Shown here in pieces: positions 8,964 to 18,032 of a stretch of DNA of 64,000 nt (positions are counted from its first letter, which is position 1; every line of letters begins with the position of its first letter). Source of the DNA: Sporofaciens musculi. Its GTDB lineage: Bacteria > Bacillota > Clostridia > Lachnospirales > Lachnospiraceae. The stretch lies in assembly GCF_009830285.1 (NCBI RefSeq), contig NZ_WUQX01000001.1, forward strand, positions 1,116,501 through 1,180,500, in the 5' to 3' direction. The notes under the pieces were generated by a model that saw only the letters and a program-made list of their open reading frames with translations, was not told the origin of the DNA and searched no databases. The position numbers and the translations under genes were made by a program.

Positions 8964-9974
8964 TTACACCATTGTCTTATAAAAACGTATCCGAAACTGT
9001 CCGCCGCCCTCCTTAGCATTCTGGGCTTGAATCACTGCATTTTCCCGCGAAAGAATCATCTGTGCCAGAGCCAGCCCAATGCCGAAGCTGTCCTTTCCCG
9101 CATTTTCCCCGCGGTAAAATCGCTCAAACAGATGGGGAAGGTCTGTCTTAGGAATTCCAGGACCGGAATCAGTAATCTGAAGCTCTGTATAGAGCGGATT
9201 TTCCTCACAGCAGATGGTAAGCGCTTTGCCGTCCGGCGTATATTCCAACCCATTTTTAATCACATTCTGCACAGCCTCCAATGTCCAGGCATAGTCTCCT
9301 ATAAATGATTTGTTATCCGCGCCGCTGATCTTACAGGTCTTACTGTGGATATCCATGGCAAGTTCAAAGGGTGAGACTGCATCTGCCAGGAAATTTTTAA
9401 GAGAAATCCTTTCTTTTTGCAGGGAAATGCTTCCGGCTTCCAGCTTTGACATCTTAAGGAGGGCAGTCACCAGCCACTCGATTTTGGAAAGCAGCTTCTG
9501 CGCATCCCGAAGGAGGCGTCTCCTGGCGTCTGAATTAAGCTCTGGACTTCTCATGCGTTCCAGAAGGATATGGAGCGCTGTAAGGGGCGTCCGTATCTGG
9601 TGGGAGATATCTGCAAGGGCATCTGCAAGAGAGGATTTCTCTTTTTGCAGAAGGTCCGCCTGCTCCTTTAAACGGATGGTCATTTTATAAATCTCATCCC
9701 GCAAAATTTCCAAATCACCCTCATGAAAATGTTTAAATTCCGGCATGGAATTACCATGAAGAATTTCATCAATCTGCTTTGCAAGCAGCCGTATTCCTTG
9801 GTAACGTCTGCTTTCCCGATAGAGATGCAGGATACACCAGAAGATACTGCAAAAAAACGCCGCAATCGCAGCGTTCTCACCTAATATGAACCACGCGGTC
9901 AGACCGGCAAGAAAAGTTCCTGCCGCCGACAGCCACGTCTGTCTGACAAAATCTCTGTTACGAAATCTCCACAT
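8964..9974 (-). CDS. Sensor histidine kinase
   Basis: 336 aa. The start at MWRFRNRDF has a GGAGG nine bases upstream; the longer frame would run far into the regulator gene. Two N-terminal hydrophobic helices (about 14-50) have almost no external loop. A HAMP-like linker follows, then the H-box (DISHQIRTPL), an N-box region (VIKNGLEYTP) and the G-boxes (DSGPGIP, GIGLALAQ). The lack of a sensing domain is typical of intramembrane-sensing kinases that read the activity of a linked ABC transporter. It starts one base after the regulator's stop codon. Confidence 0.92.
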   Translation of the reverse strand: MWRFRNRDFVRQTWLSAAGTFLAGLTAWFILGENAAIAAFFCSIFWCILHLYRESRRYQGIRLLAKQIDEILHGNSMPEFKHFHEGDLEILRDEIYKMTIRLKEQADLLQKEKSSLADALADISHQIRTPLTALHILLERMRSPELNSDARRRLLRDAQKLLSKIEWLVTALLKMSKLEAGSISLQKERISLKNFLADAVSPFELAMDIHSKTCKISGADNKSFIGDYAWTLEAVQNVIKNGLEYTPDGKALTICCEENPLYTELQITDSGPGIPKTDLPHLFERFYRGENAGKDSFGIGLALAQMILSRENAVIQAQNAKEGGGQFRIRFYKTMV

Positions 9975-9975
9975 A

Positions 9976-10656
9976 TTACGATACCTCCATTCGATAGCCA
10001 AGTCCCCGTACTGTTTTAATGATTTCCGGATTCTGTGGATCTCGTTCAATCTTATCGCGGAGACGTTTGATATAGACGGTCAGCGTATTATCATTCACAT
10101 ACTCGCCCACCACATCCCAGATTTCTTCAAGTAATTGTCCGCGGGAGAGAATCTTGCCGCGGTTATTTAAGAATACAAGGAACAGGCGGTATTCCAGTGC
10201 CGAGAGGAATATTTCTTCCCCCTGGCGGGATACCACGCCCTTCTCGGTATCCACCTTCAAATCCCCTGCGTGTACGACGCCGCCGGATTTTCCAGCGCGT
10301 CTCAGTACGGAACGCATACGGGAGACCAGCTCACGGGGGCGGAAAGGCTTGCTGATATAGTCGTCCGCCCCCATGTCAAGCCCCGTTACGACTGAGAATT
10401 CATCGCCAAGGGCAGTCAGAAAGATAACAGGGATATCGTATTTTGCTTTGATAGCTGTGCAGGTGCTGTAGCCATTGCCCTCTGCAAGTGTGACGTCCAG
10501 CAGAATAAGCTTGGGGCGGTCAGCTTCGAGTAGTTCCATTGCTTTGCGCTGCCCGTCTGAGGAAATGACTTCAAAGCCTTCATCCTTTAAAAATGCCGAC
10601 AGATTCTCAACGATTGTCGGGTCGTCTTCGATTAATAATACTTTGGTTTCTAACAT
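9976..10656 (-). CDS. OmpR-family response regulator
   Basis: 226 aa. The receiver has acidic residues EDD at 10-12, phospho-acceptor D in LILLDVTL (about 54) and the lysine in ISKPF (about 104). A winged-helix DNA-binding domain follows (about 130-225, ending KTVRGLGYRMEVS). The start has GGAG seven bases upstream. It leads the four-gene minus-strand unit and most likely activates the downstream ABC genes when phosphorylated by the adjacent kinase. Confidence 0.95.
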   Translation of the reverse strand: MLETKVLLIEDDPTIVENLSAFLKDEGFEVISSDGQRKAMELLEADRPKLILLDVTLAEGNGYSTCTAIKAKYDIPVIFLTALGDEFSVVTGLDMGADDYISKPFRPRELVSRMRSVLRRAGKSGGVVHAGDLKVDTEKGVVSRQGEEIFLSALEYRLFLVFLNNRGKILSRGQLLEEIWDVVGEYVNDNTLTVYIKRLRDKIERDPQNPEIIKTVRGLGYRMEVS

Positions 10657-10701
10657 GAGGGTTCTCCATAATTAGTTTCTTTGACCTCATTTTAACATAG
10701 A

Positions 10702-10736
10702 AAAGCAGACGGGGACAATCGAAAATAGTCTGCTTT
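10702..10736. promoter_or_regulatory. Inverted repeat in the divergent intergenic region
   Basis: AAAGCAGAC and GTCTGCTTT (17-base spacer) sit between the regulator gene and the divergent ABC gene, ending two bases before the -35 of the latter. The position fits an operator better than a terminator. Confidence 0.4.
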
Positions 10737-10738
10737 GG

Positions 10739-10767
10739 TTGCATTTTTGCCTCCCCATGCCTATAAT
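10739..10767 (+). promoter_or_regulatory. Sigma-A promoter of the second ABC operon
   Basis: TTGCAT, 17-bp spacer and a perfect TATAAT, 31 bases before the ATG at 10799. Confidence 0.75.
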
Positions 10768-10798
10768 GTAAAAAAGCGCAGGACAAGAGGAGGAAATT

Positions 10799-11710
10799 AT
10801 GATAGAGATACGGCATGTGACAAAACATTTTGACAGCATTACCGCTTTGAATGACGTGACATTTACCATCCCTAAGGGCAGGATATTCGGGCTGCTTGGC
10901 ACCAACGGCGCGGGAAAAAGCACGCTGCTTCGGGCAATGGCGGGAATCTTATCCTGCGACGAGGGGGAGCTTCTGATAGACGGGGAGGCGTGTTATGACA
11001 ATCCCAAGGTCAAGGAAAGCTTCTTTTATCTTCCAGACGACCCCTATTATTTCCCCAATGCAAGCATGGAGGTGATGACAGATTTTTACCGCCGGCAGTA
11101 TAAAGGCATGAGCGCAGAAGCCGTGGGCTACATGGCAGAGCGTTTAGAGTTGGACACCAGAAGACCCTTGCGTACGTTTTCCAAGGGAATGAAGCGGCAG
11201 GCGTTTCTGATTATGGCATTGTGCGCTAATACAGATTATCTGTTATGCGACGAGGTATTTGACGGGCTTGACCCTGTGGTGACGGAGGTTATGAAGAAGT
11301 TGTTTCTAAGGGAAATGGAGGAGCAAAGCCGTACGGTTGTGGTTGCAGCCCACAAGCTTAAGGATTTGGAGGAGTTCTGCCAGGATATCGCAATCCTGCA
11401 CAAAGGCGGGATGCTCCTTGCCGGAGACATGCGCAGGAGGGCAGGGGAAATCTACAAGCTTCAATGTGTGTTCGACGGGGAAATGCATGAAAAAGCGCAG
11501 GAATATCTGAACGTCTGTCTGGATGTAGTCCGATTTCGGCAGGAGGGATATTTTACCACATTGATTGTAAGAGGCGAAAAGGAGAAGATTTTAGAGCAGA
11601 TTCAACGGGAAAATCCAGTGTTCTGCCGAGAGGTTCCCATGACGCTTCAGGAGATATTTCTTGCGGAAATGGAGGGGAACGGTTATGACGTCAGCAAAGT
11701 ATTTCAGTAG
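10799..11710 (+). CDS. ABC-2-type transporter ATPase
   Basis: 303 aa. Walker A (GTNGAGKST) is canonical. The signature region is degenerate (FSKGMKRQ) and Walker B reads YLLCDEVFDGLDP, as in the YtrB-like branch of ABC-2 exporters. The ribosome site GAGGAGG is strong. A C-terminal regulatory region of about 90 residues follows the ATPase domain. It overlaps the start of the permease gene by 26 bases. Unlike many such pairs in Bacillota, no GntR-type repressor is beside it; the only nearby regulator is divergent. Confidence 0.88.
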   Translation: MIEIRHVTKHFDSITALNDVTFTIPKGRIFGLLGTNGAGKSTLLRAMAGILSCDEGELLIDGEACYDNPKVKESFFYLPDDPYYFPNASMEVMTDFYRRQYKGMSAEAVGYMAERLELDTRRPLRTFSKGMKRQAFLIMALCANTDYLLCDEVFDGLDPVVTEVMKKLFLREMEEQSRTVVVAAHKLKDLEEFCQDIAILHKGGMLLAGDMRRRAGEIYKLQCVFDGEMHEKAQEYLNVCLDVVRFRQEGYFTTLIVRGEKEKILEQIQRENPVFCREVPMTLQEIFLAEMEGNGYDVSKVFQ

Positions 11711-13676
11711 ATGGTTTCGGGAGGCTGGGCGATCCCATCTGGTATCGGTTCTTTCCTGGGGGTTTTTATCTTTGTATATGGTTATGACTCTGGTGGATAT
11801 TTCTGCGGATTCAGAGTATGTATTTTTCGGGCTTGGGAGTATGGAATTATGCATTCTGTGCACAGTGCTTGGGCTTGCGTTTTCTGGTCTTGAATTCTTC
11901 TACCTGTTTCAAGTCAGGCAGCAGGACTTCTATTATAGCCTTCCTGTGAAGAAAAGTACTGTGTTTTTCAGCAGATATATTCATGGGCTTTGTCAGTTTT
12001 TTACTCCGCTTCTGGTTACTCAGATGCTTCTTGCTGTCTATGAGGCTGTGAATATTCGGAATTTTACCCCATATGCAGGGGCTTACCTGGCAAGAAGCGT
12101 TGGCGCTGCCCTGTTGGTTTTTCTGATTTTTTACCATACGGGCATACTTGCCGTGGTCATTTCAGGGAAAATAATTACGGCTGTGGCCGCGCTAGTATTG
12201 TTCCTTTTGTATTTTCAGGTGATGATACAGAATATTTTCTATGGATATGTTAAGGAATTTTATCTGCATTTTTACAGGATTCCCCTTTTTGATGAAGCCG
12301 GCAAGCTGTTGGCGCCGTTTGCGCTTGCTAAGAGTCTGATGGGAACAGGGATATACGACTGCAAGGAGGTTTGGGAGTATGAGCCAAAGGGGAGCGCTGT
12401 TTTGGCGGCGTTTCTCTGGGCGGGAGTATTTCTGACATTGGCATTGCTGGTGCACAAAGAACGAAAAACGGAGAAGACAGGGCGTGCGTTCGTATCTGCC
12501 TGGGCTGAGCGTGTGGTTGAAGGAGCTGTTTCATTACTTGCAGGGATGGGCTTTGGAATCTTACTTTTGGATATGACCCAGGTGAAGGAATACGGCATAG
12601 CGGCAGAGGTCTTGGTGATAGGAGTCTGTGGGATTGTTGGGGCGTGTGGAGGACATTTGCTCATAGAGTGTCTGGTTTGGACACAGGGGAGTGGGCTTTG
12701 GAGGAGAAAATGGCAGATGTGTGTGGTAAGCGTGTGTGCGTTTGCGGCAGGATGCATGTTCCTGGCCAACAAGACGGGCTTTGATAATTATATACCAAAA
12801 AGAGAACAGGTGGCGGAGATGGCTTTTTGCATCAACGGTATTGATATGAGCCAGAGACAGTTTGGGCGTGCAAAAACAGAGGATAATTCTGTGACAGAGG
12901 AACGGCTGCTGTGGTATTCTATGGCAGAGGAGGAGAGTATTGACGAAGGGTTTACGTGGGTCCAGGGTGTGCTTAATGGGGGAGATTCAAAAGTCACCAC
13001 AGCGACGGTTTGTTATCGCTTAAAGGACGGCAGCAGACGCTACAGGCGTTATCCGCTGAATCAAAAGGCTTTGGATTCTTTTGCAAATGTATATGAGACG
13101 AAAGAGTATAAGAAACGGGCTTATCCGCTGATTGAGGTAAAGGATGTGAAGAAGGGGCAGATTACCTGGTCGGATGGGATAGACGAGAGGATGCTTGGAA
13201 TGTCGGAGAGGGAGAAGGAGGCGTTGCTTGCCGCCTATAAGGAGGACGTTGCAGGGCTTAAGATGGACGATTTAAAAACGGATTTTCCCGTGGGATGTAT
13301 GGAAATTATTTCCGAGGTGGACGGAATCTATCAGGAGGCAATGATTTATCCCTTCTTTGAGAAGACCCTAAAGGTCCTTGAAGGCGCGGGAGTTGACGCA
13401 GATAAATCTCTTGCCGATTATAAGATTGCATCAATGAAGGTACAAACCTCCACACCAATGTCCAAGGGGTACTCTGGCGGTGTAAATGTGCATTTTTATG
13501 ACAAGGAAAATGATATTGCACAGTGGAGTAAAAAGCTGATTCCGGATAATCTGGCGATACAGCCTTTGCTTTGTCCGGTAAAACCTTACGTGGAGGCAGA
13601 GGTTCAGGTTGAGGATGAAGCTGTGGGAGGAATTGTAGTTGTGGACTGCTATGAGATGGAAGGAGGAGTGGAGTAA
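11685..13676 (+). CDS. Large ABC-2-type permease
   Basis: 663 aa. The start MTSAKYFSR is chosen because GGAGGGG lies about nine bases upstream; the eight-residue longer form lies inside the ATPase gene without a better site. About six to eight hydrophobic segments span residues 25-375. The last approximately 290 residues are soluble, polar and probably external (from about FDNYIPKREQ). Such permease plus large extracytoplasmic domain proteins are common next to YtrB-like ATPases in Lachnospiraceae. Substrate unknown. Confidence 0.75.
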   Translation: MTSAKYFSRWFREAGRSHLVSVLSWGFLSLYMVMTLVDISADSEYVFFGLGSMELCILCTVLGLAFSGLEFFYLFQVRQQDFYYSLPVKKSTVFFSRYIHGLCQFFTPLLVTQMLLAVYEAVNIRNFTPYAGAYLARSVGAALLVFLIFYHTGILAVVISGKIITAVAALVLFLLYFQVMIQNIFYGYVKEFYLHFYRIPLFDEAGKLLAPFALAKSLMGTGIYDCKEVWEYEPKGSAVLAAFLWAGVFLTLALLVHKERKTEKTGRAFVSAWAERVVEGAVSLLAGMGFGILLLDMTQVKEYGIAAEVLVIGVCGIVGACGGHLLIECLVWTQGSGLWRRKWQMCVVSVCAFAAGCMFLANKTGFDNYIPKREQVAEMAFCINGIDMSQRQFGRAKTEDNSVTEERLLWYSMAEEESIDEGFTWVQGVLNGGDSKVTTATVCYRLKDGSRRYRRYPLNQKALDSFANVYETKEYKKRAYPLIEVKDVKKGQITWSDGIDERMLGMSEREKEALLAAYKEDVAGLKMDDLKTDFPVGCMEIISEVDGIYQEAMIYPFFEKTLKVLEGAGVDADKSLADYKIASMKVQTSTPMSKGYSGGVNVHFYDKENDIAQWSKKLIPDNLAIQPLLCPVKPYVEAEVQVEDEAVGGIVVVDCYEMEGGVE

Positions 13677-14585
13677 ATGGAAACAGGAGAGCCGGAGGTA
13701 TTGGTGATTGGCGCGGCAATCATAGACGTGCTAGTCCGTCCGGCGGATGAGGCGGTATTTCACACGGGCTCTTATCCGGCCGAGGACATCCGTATGTCGG
13801 TAGGGGCGGATGCGCTGAACGAGGCCACGGTGCTTGCCCGACTGGGAAAGAAGGTTGGGCTTGTTACGGTGATTGGTAATGATCAGGCCGGAGACGGGAT
13901 TCTGCGGCATTGCAGGCGGGAGGGGATCCTCCTTGGGGATGATTGTGTGCGGGAAGGAATGGTGACAGGGATTAATGTGGTGCTGGTAGGGAAGGACGCT
14001 AACCGCAGCTTCCTTACGAACGCCAGAGGCAGCCTTAGAAAGCTCAGCCTTTCGGATATTCGTATGCCCTTTCCGGAGAGTGTAAAAATCATCTGTTTTG
14101 CCAGTATCTTCGTGTTCCCCAAGATCGGCGCAGATGAGCTTTTGCATATATTTGCACAGGCAAAGAGGCAGAACAAGATTGTTTGTGCGGATATGACGAA
14201 GCGTAAGAATGGGGAGACGCTTAAGGACATGGCAGAGGCATTTTCTTATATTGATTACTTATTGCCAAACCATGAGGAGGCAATGCTGCTGACGGGAAAG
14301 GACACAGCTTTTGAGGCGGCGAGGGCGATTCTTGAAACGGGTGTGAAAAACGTGGTGATTAAGTGTGGCAAGAAGGGAGCTTTGGTGATGAATCAGAAGG
14401 AAGCTTATATGGTGCCTGGGAAAAAGGGGGTATCGTGTGTTGATACGACAGGCGCGGGAGACAGCTTTGCGGCGGGATTTATTTTTGCCCTGTCTAAAGG
14501 AGGCACACTTAAGGAATGTGCGGAGTATGGAAATGAATGTGGCGCCAGGGCGGTTGCCGTAGCTGGAGCGACGGAATGGCTGTAA
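13677..14585 (+). CDS. PfkB-family sugar kinase
   Basis: 302 aa. Starts immediately after the permease stop, with a GGAGGAG site inside the permease end. The N-terminal glycine-rich PfkB region is present (about 35-60). The C-terminal PfkB signature DTTGAGDSFAAGF (about 257-269) contains the catalytic aspartate and anion hole. ATP-dependent phosphorylation of a sugar or nucleoside in the cytoplasm is expected (ribokinase, adenosine-kinase or fructokinase-like). The substrate cannot be set from sequence. It precedes an isomerase and a xylulokinase and may join a pentose pathway. Confidence 0.9.
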   Translation: METGEPEVLVIGAAIIDVLVRPADEAVFHTGSYPAEDIRMSVGADALNEATVLARLGKKVGLVTVIGNDQAGDGILRHCRREGILLGDDCVREGMVTGINVVLVGKDANRSFLTNARGSLRKLSLSDIRMPFPESVKIICFASIFVFPKIGADELLHIFAQAKRQNKIVCADMTKRKNGETLKDMAEAFSYIDYLLPNHEEAMLLTGKDTAFEAARAILETGVKNVVIKCGKKGALVMNQKEAYMVPGKKGVSCVDTTGAGDSFAAGFIFALSKGGTLKECAEYGNECGARAVAVAGATEWL

Positions 14586-14710
14586 GTGAAGAAGGGTCGA
14601 AGGTTGAGTTTAAGATAAAGTCTAATTATTGAGTTGTATCTCGGCAAAAAAATTGATAGAATGACATTAGTATGGTAAAACGTAACGTATATTTAAGGAG
14701 GAGCAACACT

Positions 14711-16195
14711 ATGAACAACATACCAGAATTGAAGATTGGAGTAGTAGCAGTAAGCCGTGACTGTTTCCCAGAGAGCCTGTCCGTGACAAGAAGGAAAAAC
14801 TTAATGAAAGCATATACGGAGAAATATGGTGAGGAAGGAATCTACGAATGTCCGGTTTGTATCGTGGAGAGTGAGCTTCACATGGTACAGGCATTGGAGG
14901 ATATTAAGGCGGCGGGATGTAACGCGCTGGTGGTATATCTTGGAAATTTTGGGCCAGAGATAGCAGAGACGCTTCTTGCTAAGCATTTTGAAGGGCCGAA
15001 GATGTTTATCGCAGCGGCCGAAGAACGGGGAGACAATCTGGTACAGGGACGGGGCGACGCATACTGCGGTATGCTCAACGCAAGCTATAACTTAAAGCTT
15101 CGCAACGTAAAGGCATACATACCGGAATATCCCGTAGGGGACGCCGAGGAATGTGCGGATATGATTCATGAGTTTATCCCAATCGCAAGGGCAATCGTAG
15201 GACTTGGTGAACTCAAAATCATCAGCTTCGGGCCAAGGCCGCTTAATTTCCTTGCATGTAACGCACCCATTAAGCAGCTCTATAACCTGGGGATTGAGAT
15301 TGAGGAAAACTCAGAGCTTGATTTGTTCGAGGCATTTAACAGACATGCAGGTGATGAGAGGATTCCTGCAATCGTGAAAGAGATGGAGGATGAACTTGGA
15401 GCAGGGAATAAGAAGCCGGAGATTCTTGAGAAGCTGGCGCAGTATGAGCTGACATTGAAGGATTGGATTGACGAGCACAAGGGTTACCGCAAATACGTTG
15501 CCCTTGCCGGAAAATGCTGGCCTGCATTCCAGACTCAGTTTGGATTTGTGCCCTGCTATGTAAACAGCCGACTGACCGCACAGGGGATACCGGTATCCTG
15601 TGAGGTGGATATTTACGGTACTTTGAGTGAATTTATCGGAGCAGTAGTAAGTAAGGACGTGGTAACCCTTCTGGATATCAATAATTCTGTGCCGAAGGAT
15701 ATGTACGAAGAAGAAATTAAGGGTAAATATGACTATACGCAGCAGGAAACGTTTATGGGCTTCCACTGTGGCAATACAGCCTCCAAGAAGCTGACCTTCT
15801 GCGAGATGAAATATCAGATGATTATGGCAAGGACTTTGCCAGAGGAAGTGACCCAGGGAACTCTGGAGGGAGATATTGTACCGGGGGATATTACGTTCTA
15901 CCGCCTGCAAAGTACGGCGGACAATAAGCTGCGCGCTTATATCGCTCACGGCGAGGTACTTCCGGTTGCAACACGCTCCTTCGGAGGCATCGGTGTATTT
16001 GCGATTCCGCAGATGGGAAGATTCTACCGCCATGTGCTGATTGAGGGCGGATATCCCCATCATGGCGCGGTAGCGTTTGGACATCACGGAAAGGCTTTGT
16101 TTGAAGTGTTTAAGTATATTGGGGTGCCGGTGGAGGAGATTGGATACAACCAGCCTGCAGGTGTAAGATACCCGACCGAGAATCCATGGAGATAG
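14711..16195 (+). CDS. L-fucose/L-arabinose-isomerase-like protein
   Basis: 494 aa. The start is set by AAGGAGGAG before ATG at 14711, discarding 13 extra in-frame residues. The fold pattern is that of L-fucose isomerase-like proteins: an N-terminal Rossmann-like part (VVAVSRDCFPES), a glutamate-rich metal-site region in the middle and C-terminal H/E motifs (FHCGNTA, EGGYPHHGAVAFGHHGK). Family members interconvert aldoses and ketoses with Mn2+. The next gene, four bases on, is a xylulokinase, so an aldo-pentose isomerised to a ketopentose and then phosphorylated is the likely route. Exact sugar unassigned. Confidence 0.82.
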   Translation: MNNIPELKIGVVAVSRDCFPESLSVTRRKNLMKAYTEKYGEEGIYECPVCIVESELHMVQALEDIKAAGCNALVVYLGNFGPEIAETLLAKHFEGPKMFIAAAEERGDNLVQGRGDAYCGMLNASYNLKLRNVKAYIPEYPVGDAEECADMIHEFIPIARAIVGLGELKIISFGPRPLNFLACNAPIKQLYNLGIEIEENSELDLFEAFNRHAGDERIPAIVKEMEDELGAGNKKPEILEKLAQYELTLKDWIDEHKGYRKYVALAGKCWPAFQTQFGFVPCYVNSRLTAQGIPVSCEVDIYGTLSEFIGAVVSKDVVTLLDINNSVPKDMYEEEIKGKYDYTQQETFMGFHCGNTASKKLTFCEMKYQMIMARTLPEEVTQGTLEGDIVPGDITFYRLQSTADNKLRAYIAHGEVLPVATRSFGGIGVFAIPQMGRFYRHVLIEGGYPHHGAVAFGHHGKALFEVFKYIGVPVEEIGYNQPAGVRYPTENPWR

Positions 16196-16199
16196 AAGT

Positions 16200-17657
16200 A
16201 TGTTATACATAGGAGTAGATTTAGGAACGTCCGCAGTAAAGCTGTTACTGATGGACGGTGACGGAAAGATTCACAAAATCGTATCAAAGGAATATCCGCT
16301 GTATTTCCCCCATGCCGGCTGGTCTGAGCAAAAGCCGGAGGATTGGTTTACACAGGCTATGGAGGGCATCAAAGAGTTGGTCAGCGAGTGTGACAGAAGC
16401 CAGGTGGCAGGCATAAGCTTTGGAGGCCAGATGCATGGATTAGTGGCTCTCGATAAAGAAGATCGGGTGATTCGTCCCGCAATCCTGTGGAACGATGGAA
16501 GGACTGGGGCGGAGACGGATTATCTGAATCAGGAGATTGGTAAGGACAAGCTGTCTCGGTATACGGCGAATATTGCCTTTGCAGGATTTACGGCGCCTAA
16601 GCTTCTCTGGATGAAGAAGCATGAGCCGCAGAATTTTGATAGAATTAGCAAGATTATGCTGCCTAAGGATTATCTGGCATATTGTCTGTCCGGCTCATTC
16701 TGTACGGACGTTTCAGACGCGTCCGGTATGCTGCTTATGGATGTTAAGAATCGGCGCTGGTCTGAGGAAATGCTGAAAATCTGCGGGATTACGAAAGAGC
16801 AGCTTCCAAAATTATATGAAAGCTATGAGGTGGTCGGCGTCTTGAAGCCGGAGGTTGCCCGAAAATTAGGTCTTTCTGCAAAGGTAAAGGTCATTGCAGG
16901 GGCAGGCGATAACGCGGCGGCAGCAGTTGGCACCGGAACCGTAGGCGACGGAATGTGCAACATTTCCCTGGGTACGTCAGGAACCATCTTTATCTCAAGC
17001 AAGTCCTTTGGGGTGGATGAAAATAATGCGTTACATTCTTTTGCCCATGCAGACGGACATTACCATTTGATGGGATGTATGCTGAGCGCAGCGTCCTGTA
17101 ACAAGTGGTGGAGTGAGGAGATTCTAAAGACAAAGGATTTCGGGGCAGAGCAGGCGAAGATTGCTAAGCTTGGGGAGAATCAGGTGTTCTATCTTCCATA
17201 TCTCATGGGAGAGCGTTCCCCTCATAATAATCCGGATGCCAGAGCCATGTTTATCGGTATGTCCATGGACACAGCCAGAGAAGATATGACCCAGGCGGTA
17301 CTGGAGGGAGTGACCTTCGGACTTCGGGATTCCTTAGAGGTGGCCAAGAGCCTGGGGCTTCAGATTGAGCGCACGAAGATTTGCGGCGGCGGCGCTAAGA
17401 GTTCTCTCTGGAAAAAAATTCTTGCAAATATTATGAATCTGAAAGTAGACGTGATTGAGAGCGAGGAGGGGCCCGCCCTCGGCGGCGCCATGCTTGCGGC
17501 GGTGGGATGTAAAGAGTATCCAGATGTGGAAACCATTGCAGGGAAGGTTGTAAAGGTTGTGGATACGGTAGAGCCAGAGCCAGAGTTAGTGGCAAAGTAT
17601 GAGGAGAGATATCAGAAGTTTAAGAAAATCTATCCAGCGGTGAAGGAATTATTCTAA
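16200..17657 (+). CDS. xylB: Xylulokinase (FGGY family)
   Basis: 485 aa. N-terminal phosphate-1 motif (GVDLGTSAVK), substrate-binding region (SFGGQMHGLVALD) and C-terminal FGGY ATP-binding motifs (GGGAKSSLWKKILANI, GPALGGAMLAAVG) match XylB. It phosphorylates D-xylulose (or a related ketopentose) to feed the pentose phosphate pathway. The ATG is four bases after the isomerase stop, with GGAG inside the isomerase end, so the two are translationally coupled. The FGGY family is certain; the substrate is likely from the MHGL motif and context. Confidence 0.9.
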   Translation: MLYIGVDLGTSAVKLLLMDGDGKIHKIVSKEYPLYFPHAGWSEQKPEDWFTQAMEGIKELVSECDRSQVAGISFGGQMHGLVALDKEDRVIRPAILWNDGRTGAETDYLNQEIGKDKLSRYTANIAFAGFTAPKLLWMKKHEPQNFDRISKIMLPKDYLAYCLSGSFCTDVSDASGMLLMDVKNRRWSEEMLKICGITKEQLPKLYESYEVVGVLKPEVARKLGLSAKVKVIAGAGDNAAAAVGTGTVGDGMCNISLGTSGTIFISSKSFGVDENNALHSFAHADGHYHLMGCMLSAASCNKWWSEEILKTKDFGAEQAKIAKLGENQVFYLPYLMGERSPHNNPDARAMFIGMSMDTAREDMTQAVLEGVTFGLRDSLEVAKSLGLQIERTKICGGGAKSSLWKKILANIMNLKVDVIESEEGPALGGAMLAAVGCKEYPDVETIAGKVVKVVDTVEPEPELVAKYEERYQKFKKIYPAVKELF

Positions 17658-17669
17658 GTGAATTGAGGC

Positions 17670-17698
17670 TTTACACACCAAATGCTTATTGCTATAAT
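17670..17698 (+). promoter_or_regulatory. Sigma-A promoter of a small-protein gene
   Basis: TTTACA, 17-bp spacer and TATAAT, 43 bases before the ATG at 17741. Confidence 0.75.
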
Positions 17699-17740
17699 GA
17701 AGGTATCAAATCGATGGCATGAAAAAGCGGGGTGATAGAT

Positions 17741-17929
17741 ATGCCAAGTGCAGCAGATATAATCAAGGATTATGTTACAGAATTTTCGCGGTTACAGGAT
17801 TGGATGACGCCGATTAAAGATGTTGCGCCAGATACTTACGAATCAATGCATAAAAGATATTTGGAATTAAAAGTAACCCTTTCAAGTTTAGGTGTGAATC
17901 TTACAGAGATTGACAGAATAAAAGAATAA
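17741..17929 (+). CDS. Small hypothetical protein (62 aa)
   Basis: Starts MPSAADIIKDYVTEF; the ATG is preferred over the GTG nine bases earlier because GGGGTGAT fits as its ribosome site. It has its own promoter and a strong terminator, so it is a single-gene transcript. Helical and charged, with no membrane segment. The C-terminal part (LELKVTLSSLGVNLTEI) resembles that of the 59-aa protein at 4308-4487. Function unknown. Confidence 0.7.
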   Translation: MPSAADIIKDYVTEFSRLQDWMTPIKDVAPDTYESMHKRYLELKVTLSSLGVNLTEIDRIKE

Positions 17930-17937
17930 TTAATATG

Positions 17938-17987
17938 AACAAGGTGCAAGCGTCGGGCTTCTTCCTAATCCGTTGCACCTTGTTTTT
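17938..17987 (+). terminator. Rho-independent terminator
   Basis: A 12-bp perfect stem (AACAAGGTGCAA / TTGCACCTTGTT) followed by TTT; it also serves the convergent HAD gene. Confidence 0.9.
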
Positions 17988-18032
17988 GATTATATTTCTT
18001 TAGGCAAAGGCCGTCTGCCTCAATGCTGATCG

